NCBI RefSeq assembly: GCF_905404315.1
Contig: NC_066312.1
Location: 14,557,001 to 14,621,000 of the forward strand
DNA: 64,000 bases
Source of the DNA: Leptidea sinapis
Lineage: Eukaryota > Arthropoda > Insecta > Lepidoptera > Pieridae
Direction: 5' to 3'
The translations under genes were made by a program, and so were the position numbers. Below, piece by piece: positions 57,245 through 64,000 of the stretch (its first letter is position 1; each line of letters opens with the position of its first letter). The notes beneath the pieces were generated by a model. That model saw only the letters and a list, made by a program, of their open reading frames with translations. It made no database searches and was not told where the DNA came from.

Positions 57245-57680
57245 ATAATATTCAATGAATTACTCATCTGAGTAACTAGCATCTGTTAACCCTTTTTGGA
57301 ATGAGAAGAGACATTCAAGGGTTTCGGTTGTTCTCAAAGGATAATGTGATCATAGTAGTTTAGCAATAGCTGTAATTATATTTGAGTTTGAGTGGCAATT
57401 TTGGTTTACTTCTTTCATGAGAATTAGAACATTAATAAAAAAATAATTGACGTCAAATAATGAGATTGTTTGAATTTTAATTAATTTTTGATACAGCTTT
57501 TAAAGTAAGGATATTGAAAATTCAGAAGTCTTATATCATATTATTATTATGTTTAAATTATTGTTGTAAGAGGTGTTTGTTATGTGCGTGTGTGTATGTG
57601 TATAATATATTTTGTAAACACATTCAAATCGGCGCAAGACAGTGTGAGCCGTGACTTATAAATAAATAATTATATTGTTT
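57245..57680. other. No gene seen
   Basis: AT-rich sequence, probably intronic if the neighbouring exon is real. Confidence 0.5.
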
Positions 57681-57686
57681 ACTCAC

Positions 57687-57866
57687 CGTCGCTGGAGCCT
57701 TGCTAGCTGAGAAATGTTCTATAACTTCCCAGTTAGACTTCTTAACAGTTTGTGCTTCGCCGAATGACGTAGAAGGGCGGGGTGCGATAGCAGGCGGTGA
57801 TTGGTCAACACTGGCCGAAACGGCAGAGGATCTCAGCGAGGCAGTGCGACGGCCGCGCAAGGTGTC
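57687..57866 (-). CDS. Internal exon of an unidentified host gene
   Basis: A 180-nt GC-rich block on the minus strand with strong splice signals: an acceptor after a T-rich tract (TTTTTTTATAACAG) and a consensus donor (GACG/GTGAGT). It encodes exactly 60 codons in phase 0 to 0: DTLRGRRTASLRSSAVSA, then SVDQSPPAIAPRPSTSFGE, AQTVKKSNWEVIEHF and SASKAPAT. The serine- and proline-rich first half looks disordered and phosphorylatable (RRTASLRSS). No known domain is recognised. Both exits in phase 0 make it an easily skipped cassette. Downstream on the same strand lies exon 6457-6553. Gene unknown. Confidence 0.7.
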
Positions 57867-57954
57867 CTGTTATAAAAAAATATATATTTAAGAATCCGTT
57901 CTTACAATACATACTACAATTTCAATACAAAGCTTGAAGAAATTTTTAAACTAA

Positions 57955-58205
57955 ATCAAATCAAATCAAAATCACTTTATTCATGTAGGTCGCGGAAATG
58001 AAACTTATGAATGTCAAAAAAAAAAATTCTTATTGAATCGACCGTTACTTCGTAAAGAGTTGAGCTAATGAGAAGAAGTAGCAAGAAACTCATTGCCACT
58101 CTTTTAAATCAAGATTTACATATATTTTCATCGTTTTACAAATCACTTCAACTACAATTAATATGTATAGTGATGCAGCAAACATACTCAAACGTCTTAA
58201 TAATA
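57955..58205 (-). mobile_element. LINE 3' end with TTTGA-type tail, copy 2
   Basis: The same family and orientation as 45632-45895: TACATGAATAAAGTGATTTT on the minus strand followed by GATTTGATTTGATTT. It lies about 90 bases upstream, on the gene strand, of exon 57687-57866. Confidence 0.7.
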
Positions 58206-58384
58206 CCCAACGTCAAGTTATAATATTTATTTTATTGGCCCAAAAACCGCCTATATGTAGTTCAATAGGTATTTTATAGATATACTATACTAGCATTTAA
58301 TTCGGCTCCAAGCCGCGTGTCAATATTGAATCCAATATTCAACACACTAAATTAATGAACACCAAATAGCGGCTTACGTCGTTA

Positions 58385-58978
58385 CCCCTCGTTAACACAA
58401 AGAAACAAGTCAAAACTTGTTTTAACAACATTTTGCCATTGATATCCGATGCAAATACAAAGAAGAAAATGAGTCACCAGTAGCTAGAAATCTCAAATAA
58501 ACAGCCAACAAAAAAAGTGCGTTCGCCTTCCTCCAATCCACTTCATTCTTCTATTCTTAAATCATTCAATAAGGAACGATAGGCCCCTTTTTGCTGTCGT
58601 CTCCTCAAAAATGATCGCGACCAGTACTTGCGTGGTTTTCTTGCATTTCCTTCATTCTGTATGATGTACACCTTCTCACGTACCTTCACTTTCTATTGTA
58701 TGTGCCAGTAGTCAATTGTAATGTCAAATTCATTAACTTCTGCACTGACATATCTTACACAAGTTTAGCTACAAGCCTACAACAAGTATAAAACATGAGA
58801 TCATATACATGCAGACAACTAATAGGTGACAATCAATTCCATCAGACAAGTTTCATATAAATATTGTATAAGACAAGTTATATGTTTTTGTATTTTGAAA
58901 ACATTGCATACAACTTGTATTTGTAATTTGCATGATACTTGTCAAATACGTGTATAATACCTTGGTGTAAACGAGGGG
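58385..58978. mobile_element. 594-bp MITE with TTA duplications and repeated subterminal motif
   Basis: Ends CCCCTCGTTAACAC and, reversed from the right, CCCCTCGTTTACAC are inverted repeats (13 of 14 identical), flanked by TTA (58382-58384, 58979-58981). No ORF. The hexamer ACAAGT or its complement occurs many times, most densely in the right third, like subterminal transposase-binding repeats. The TTA duplication fits PIF/Harbinger, but the ends differ from the other Harbinger-like elements here. Confidence 0.65.
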
Positions 58979-58984
58979 TTACAT

Positions 58985-59930
58985 GTCGAGATAGATCTAA
59001 GCCCGCGCTGACAAAGAAACGGCAAATAATACTTACCTTTATAATCTTTCTTTATTGATCTGTTCATTCCTTAAGACTTATATTGATGAATATCATTTTC
59101 ATTTTATATTTGAACGCAGTACGAGATGGATGGCTGTGATTTTGAACACAATTCTATTCTCCCTAAAGTAGAAAAGCCTTTATAATGAATATTATATTTT
59201 ATGTGAACTATTTAGAAACGTTGCTTATTATATTTTACTGTTGTTTTTTTTTTTATTTCCTATTATTGTATAATTATAAAATAGATGTTTCTGAATATTT
59301 TAATGTAAACAATGTTAATTATAATATAGAATTATTTTTTTCTTGTGCTATTATTATGGTCTGGAATCTGGATGGTTTGGAATGGATATTCTTTTTCAGT
59401 AATTTTATGTTCTGTTTTAAAGTGTGTTTACCAAATAGGAGGAAAGCTATAATCTTTGTATTTACCGGATAAAGCTATCTTTCTGGTCAAATAGTAGGTT
59501 GACTAAACATCTGATAAATCTAGTCTTAATTATTCTTGTCATTCGAAAAAAAGCACCTCAGGAAAGGTACTATAATTTTTGTAAGGTGTATATTTTTTAC
59601 AAGAAGAACGTAGAACGAAATTAATTTATAACATAATAGAGCATACAATTTATCATATAGCCCAATGGTTAGTGGCCCTGCCTACATTTACATGATGAAT
59701 AAATATGTTTGTTTCCGCCTAATGGATGTTTATACTTTATATGCATGTTTAAGTAAGCCTATATACTAAGTATGGCCATAAATACTGTTACAATTAAAAA
59801 TAAACAAAATATTACATTTGAATTTGGAAATTTGTCATTATTATATGATTGTTCATTGAGTTTTCTCGTTTTGGCGCCAATACATTGTACAATATTTTCT
59901 TATATTATAATAGAGTGGGGTGATAAATAG
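58985..59930. other. No gene seen
   Basis: AT-rich; an open frame at 59185-59472 is dominated by Phe, Tyr and Ile from the base composition and has no recognisable motif. Confidence 0.5.
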
Positions 59931-59934
59931 AACC

Positions 59935-60260
59935 GAATCGCTGTGATTGAATTACACAAAGTAGGTATGGAGCCAAATGCAATTTTTAAAACTCTCCATA
60001 CGCTTGGTATACGTAAAATAGTTGTATAACGGGCTATTAGTAGGTACAATGACAGAGGAGGTGTGTGTGATAGACAGATGACGTGGTTTGTCACAGAAAA
60101 AGATCTGGCCGTCCACGTAGTGCTTGTACGAAAAAAGCTGGTCAAAGCAGTAAGGGAAATAATTCAAAGAAATCCTGTCCGAAAGCAAAAGATTTTATCT
60201 CGGGAGATGAAGATAGCGCCTAGAATCATGTCGCATATTTTAATAGAACTTAGGACTTAA
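59935..60260 (+). pseudogene. Tc1/mariner transposase N-terminal fragment
   Basis: The plus strand reads VIELHKVGMEPNAIFKTLH, RAISRYNDRGG, then in a second frame RKRSGRPRS (GRPR motif near 60106-60117) and in a third VKAVREIIQRNPVRKQKIL followed by SREMKIAPRIMSHIL. This is the paired helix-turn-helix DNA-binding region of a Tc1/mariner-type transposase with the hallmark GRPR linker. The catalytic domain is absent. Confidence 0.65.
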
Positions 60261-60272
60261 GACCTGACGTCA

Positions 60273-60484
60273 CATCCGCCATCTTGGATCTTAAAATATA
60301 TGTCATATCCTTAGTTGACACTTCCTAAAACCGAAAAAGAAAATGATTCCTATATTGCATTTAATGACAAAGCCACATCCGCCATCTTGGATCTCAAAAT
60401 AAATGACAAACTCGAAATTGACAATCCCGAAAATGATGCCCATATTGAATTTATATCTGTAAGTCACAACCGACATCTTGGATC
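60273..60484 (+). repeat. Three spaced copies of a CCGCCATCTTGGAT block
   Basis: CATCCGCCATCTTGGAT at 60273 and 60376, and CAACCGACATCTTGGAT at 60467, with spacings of about 103 and 91 bases, each followed by an AAATA- or AATAGGTG-type stretch. A degenerate tandem array. The core GCCATCTTG equals the consensus site of the zinc-finger factor YY1/Pho, but function is only a guess. Confidence 0.5.
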
Positions 60485-60519
60485 GCGTAATAGGTGTCAT
60501 TTAATTCAGTGAAAATTTC

Positions 60520-60995
60520 AACTGGCTTCCTGTAGCGGTAAAGCAGCAGGTATAGACCCCCGGGACAAACGGATGGGCAAACAGACAGTGCACATATCGT
60601 TTAAGCATCGCGTATCCTTTGAATTCAGCGCTTTTAAAAAACCATTTAAAATATTATCACAAAGAAACGTGTACAGATAAAGGCGCACGCAAACACGTCT
60701 ATGGACATTGAGCTGTCTGTGACACAGCGATTTAATAACAAAACTCAATCTAGACATGTATTTAATCTTAGCATTACATTATGTATATTTTCTTTGTCTC
60801 ATCATGGTGTTTGATTACATAGATGTACCCCAGTATTCATGTAATTTGATTGAATATATAAAAGTTAATGTGCCATTAAAATGAGTAATGTAGAGTTTTA
60901 ATGGAGGAGCTGTCTATTGAAATGTTTTCCGTGAGAAACCACATTGATACACAAAGTTTCTTAGCATTTAGAACTTAGAACGAACATTATTTTTT
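60520..60995. other. No gene seen
   Basis: AT-rich sequence without supported features. Confidence 0.5.
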
Positions 60996-60999
60996 ATGG

Positions 61000-61395
61000 G
61001 AAACGGTTATTAATCCTCTGAGCGTACGGGTCACCAGATTGTAAGTGATCACCACCGCCCACAGTCTCTTGCAACACTAGAAGAATCACAGGTGCGTTGC
61101 CAGTCTTTAAGGAAGGTTAACACGCTTTTTTTGAAGGTACCCATGTCGTATCGTCCCAGAAACACCGCACAAGGAAGCTGATTCCACAGTTTTATGGTAT
61201 GCGGAAGAAAGTTCCTTGTAAACCGTACTGTGGAGAAAAGCCACACATCCAGATGGTGATATCCTAAACTGTGGCGTGTCGTGCGAAGGTAGAAGTCGTC
61301 AGCAGGAATCAGGCTCTTCGGACCACTCCCCGTGATAAAAGCGGTAGAAGACGCAATGAATCGACGACGTCTCTACACAACACCAGGTGATCGAT
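61000..61395 (-). mobile_element. LINE family B 3' end
   Basis: Includes the tail motif on the minus strand ([34 protein letters not shown]) and continues upstream to AGACGTCGTCGATTCATTGC. The left edge retains the poly(A) remnant (ATTTTTTATGGGAAAC) with a deletion. Confidence 0.75.
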
Positions 61396-61399
61396 TAAT

Positions 61400-61985
61400 T
61401 ATTATATTTACTTAGGTAAGTATTTTTTATACATCTTAAGCTGCCAAAAGTATGATTGATGTTTGTTTGTTTCTCAAACTCTTCTGGAAGATATTACCAA
61501 ATCGATTACAATCAATAAAACTCGCAGTATTTACTTTCTCGCTTATTTACTATTTGAACGCGTCCCGAAATCTTTAAATTCATTCATGACACCCTTCGCG
61601 GCCTCCATTTCCGCCCTTTTCAGTCTATTTTCAATTCTCATTCGCACCTGTTTTTCGTGACGGAGTACTCACAATCATATCCATGCTTCTAAAGTAAAAT
61701 AATAAAGGTATTTATACAATACATATGTTTAATGGTAAGAATAGAAATGCGTGCACAGATTTTTGAAATCATAGTCTATCCAACAAATTCGGAAACGGAA
61801 TAGTGTCAAAAAACTATTTTTTATTTTAAGATTTTGGACTTTGTTAGATGATGAAACTATGTTACGTGGATAACTAGCAGGATTGCTTTATATACAAAAA
61901 TTCAAACTAAAGTTATTGATTGACTTCTAATAAGGAAGACAGATAACTTTAGCCCAAATATTTTTAACTCCCATTATATAATATA
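61400..61985. other. No gene seen
   Basis: AT-rich sequence without supported features. Confidence 0.5.
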
Positions 61986-61989
61986 GCTA

Positions 61990-62245
61990 TCGACCAGACG
62001 AGCAGCTGATGGAAATTGATACGCCCTGCTCATTACGATGTAGTACCGCTCAGGATTCTTGAAAAACCCAAAGTTCTGAGCACCACAACAATTGCGCTCG
62101 TCACCTTGAGACACAAGATGTTAAGTCTCATATGCTCAGTAATTTCACTAGCTACGGCGCCCTTCAGACTAAAACACATAATGTTTACACATTACTGCTT
62201 CACGGCAGAAATAGGCGCCGTTGTAAAGGAGGAGCCTCCCACTGG
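61990..62245 (-). repeat. Repeat A copy
   Basis: GACGAGCAGCTGATGGAAAT, CTCGTCACCTTGAGACACAA, CACATTACTGCTTCACGGCA and GGAGCCTCCCACTGG. The Helitron-like element at 62267 begins only a short AT microsatellite (62247-62265) beyond its end. Confidence 0.75.
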
Positions 62246-62266
62246 AATATATATATATATATATAA

Positions 62267-62707
62267 CTAGTGGACCCAACAGACGTTGTCCTGTACACAT
62301 GTTTTTAATTTGAAAAATCGGTCCAGCCGTTAGGAGCAGTTCACTAACATACACATGAGCAGGAGAATTATATTATATGGGCGGGATTGAGAATCTAAAC
62401 CAATCTCAAATTCACTGAAACAAACAAAAAAGTCATCAAAATCAGTCCAGCCGTTTAGGAGGTAGTTTAATTGTGAATCTAAACCATTTTCGAATCCACC
62501 TGAAGACACACACCAATCTCAAATTCACTGGAACACACAAAAATATCATCAAAATCGGTCCAGCCGTTTAGGAGGTAGTTCAATTGTGAATCTAAACCAT
62601 TCTCGAATCCACCTGAATACACACAGAAAGTTTCATTAGAATCGGTCCAGCCGTCTAGGAGGAGTTCAGTGACATACACACGCACACAAGAATTATATAT
62701 ATAAAGA
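62267..62707 (-). mobile_element. Helitron-like element with internal tandem repeat
   Basis: Minus strand: starts TCTTTATATATATAATTC at 62707, ends GTCTGTTGGGTCCACTAG at 62267, with A before and T after, fitting the Helitron TC...CTRR and A/T target rules. No ORF. The interior holds a direct tandem repeat of period 113 (62401-62513 and 62514-62626) plus a partial third unit; each unit contains CGGTCCAGCCGT or a near variant. Confidence 0.6.
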
Positions 62708-62716
62708 TTAGTAATA

Positions 62717-63015
62717 TCTAATATATAAAATTCTCGTGTCATGGTGTTAAACTTTGAACTCTTCCGAAACGGCTTGACCGATTCTCATGAAATTTTGAGT
62801 GGATATTGGGTAGGTCTGAGAATCGGAAAACATCTATTTTTCATCCCCCTAAATGTTAAGGGTGGTCCACACGTTTTTTTTTTATTTTTTAATTTGTTTG
62901 ATTATGAGTCAGCATTAAAAAATACATACAACTTCAAATTTTACCCATCTGCGATCAACAGTTACTTTTGTATCGAGATTTTAATATCGGCAATACAACG
63001 TTTGCTGGGTCAATT
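62717..63015 (+). mobile_element. Helitron-like element, 3' terminus damaged
   Basis: Starts TCTAATATATAAAATTCTCG after an A and continues CGAAACGGCTTGACCGATTC and GTTTGATTATGAGTCAGC to ACGTTTGCTGGGTCAATTGT. The expected CTAG end is lost in a TA microsatellite. It lies 9 bases from the preceding element in the opposite orientation. Confidence 0.5.
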
Positions 63016-63117
63016 GTACGTATATATATATATATATTTTTAATGTAGCTTTCATTATTATATCTTATATCTTTAAACGAGCAATTCTTTTGTATATATA
63101 TATGTATATATATATAA

Positions 63118-63440
63118 TCTGAATCTCGGAAACGGCTCCAACGATTTTCATAAAATTAAGTATGCAGGGGATTTCGGGGGTGATAAATCGATCTAGCTAG
63201 GTTTCAATTTAAAGAAAAAGGGTTTTATCCATGTTTGAATGAGAAACAGCTACAATAACATTAGAATACAATGGTAGATTTCGCCACCATATACAATACT
63301 ATAATAGTTCAGATGGGACATTGGGGATCCGGAAAACAGAAGACCCCGGTTCGAATCCAGATGTCCTATTAGTTTTTTTTTTGTTCAAGTTTTGTACATT
63401 CTTAAAAATCCGAGCAAGGCTCGGTCGTCCGGATATTGAT
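63118..63440 (+). mobile_element. Helitron-like 3' part with terminal hairpin
   Basis: CGGAAACGGCTCCAACGATT and GATAAATCGATCTAGCTAGG, then a 6-bp hairpin CCGAGC-AAG-GCTCGG at 63410-63424 near the end, as Helitrons carry just before their 3' CTRR. The CTRR is not intact (GGATATT). It contains the tRNA-like fold listed next. Confidence 0.45.
63315..63382 (+). ncRNA. tRNA-like fold with B box and T-run (not a canonical tRNA)
   Basis: GGGACAT (63315-63321) can pair with ATGTCCT (63361-63367) as an acceptor-like stem. A perfect B box (GGTTCGAATCC) lies at 63348-63358, and ten T residues follow at 63373-63382, like a pol III terminator. The unit between the stem ends is 53 nt, too short for a full tRNA, and no A box is visible. 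Possibly a truncated tRNA or SINE relic. Confidence 0.3.
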
Positions 63441-64000
63441 AATTTATAAGAGCTCAAAAATAAATTTCTTGTGCATTTATTAAATTTTTTATTGGATAGT
63501 CAATATTATGAATATTATAATTAGATGAATCTGTAAAAAAATCTAAATCCATCTGAATATCCTAATACATGGATACATACAATGACAGTGATACATTGAA
63601 TGAAAACGTATGTTGCATTGCAGTTGCTGAAGGCACTTTCTGGTGACTACAATCCGTATGATTGATTTTTGTGATCCATCAATGTCAGTAAAATTGAAAT
63701 ATTTTGGTTACAATACCGTTGATAATTGAAGATGAAGTTTTGTTCACGATTTTATCAAAATATCCTCAATCTACATGTGATTGATAGTTTTCAATTACGA
63801 ATTCAGTCTCGTAGTCAGCTACGCCGACTACTGAGTAAGGGGTACTTTGAATACATGTTAGCTTTCCTTTAGAAAAGCAAACAATTGAGCATACTGGTAA
63901 CTTAACAATAACCCCCTTATTCATAATAGTCTGCTAACTTAAAGCATTGCTAATTCTCACTCTGTCTTCTGCTATTGACCTAAGTCAGAATGAGAAAAAC
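63441..64000. other. No gene seen
   Basis: AT-rich sequence to the end of the window without supported features. Confidence 0.5.

Noticed and set aside
59185..59472. 95-codon hydrophobic open frame resembling a membrane protein
   Set aside because: Hydrophobicity follows from T-rich sequence; no start context, no motif, no second copy.
62169..63043. Open frames at 62169-62354, 62479-62742 and 62741-63043
   Set aside because: They lie inside Helitron-like repeats with tandem units; the frames are by-products of the repeats.

Overview
The window is AT-rich animal nuclear DNA with almost no host coding sequence and a very high load of decayed transposable elements. The repeat families point to Lepidoptera (moth or butterfly): LINE tails whose translations contain motifs such as [21 protein letters not shown] 3' ends closed by TTTGA repeats, short Helitron-type elements, PIF/Harbinger elements with TTA target duplications, and mariner remnants. 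The lineage call rests on my recognition of these families, not on a search.

Host sequence: two short GC-rich segments on the minus strand have a splice acceptor, an open reading frame and a splice donor (57687-57866 and 6457-6553). They look like exons of one long minus-strand gene. If they are consecutive, about 51 kb of this window is one intron filled with repeats. I cannot name the gene. A 33-nt candidate microexon (8157-8189) and a GC-rich open segment (42552-42746) are weaker.

Layout. 1.7-7.5 kb: LINE scraps, a broken gypsy/errantivirus-like LTR element with a tRNA-Ser primer site (about 3.9-5.6 kb), host exon 6457-6553 and a jockey-type LINE cluster. 8.7-19 kb: several short inverted-repeat elements, a Harbinger element with TTA duplications (17692-18436), a head-to-head repeat pair able to fold into a long hairpin (16838-17322), and LINE remnants. 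20-26 kb: LINE remnants and a 5'-truncated RTE copy with a perfect 11-bp target duplication (23918-24569). 26.4-30.6 kb: the only nearly complete element, a minus-strand two-ORF non-LTR retrotransposon with both ORFs open. 31-36 kb: repeat A copies and LINE tails. 36.5 kb: a short Helitron. 36.7-40.9 kb: essentially featureless. 40.9-51.9 kb: a mariner pseudogene and many LINE and repeat fragments. 51.9-58.9 kb: a third copy of the CGGCCG MITE, an endonuclease-domain remnant, an ORF1-only LINE relative, the larger host exon and a 594-bp MITE. 59.9-63.4 kb: a Tc1/mariner scrap, a triple CCGCCATCTTGGAT array, and a train of Helitron-like elements, the last of which contains a 53-nt tRNA-like fold.

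No CRISPR array, operon, rRNA gene or canonical tRNA gene is visible. No previously undescribed enzymatic system stands out. The most interesting material is structural: nested insertions that give relative dates, hairpin-forming repeats, Helitron structure and target-site evidence, and an ORF1-only retroelement derivative. Boundaries given as approximate were judged by eye.
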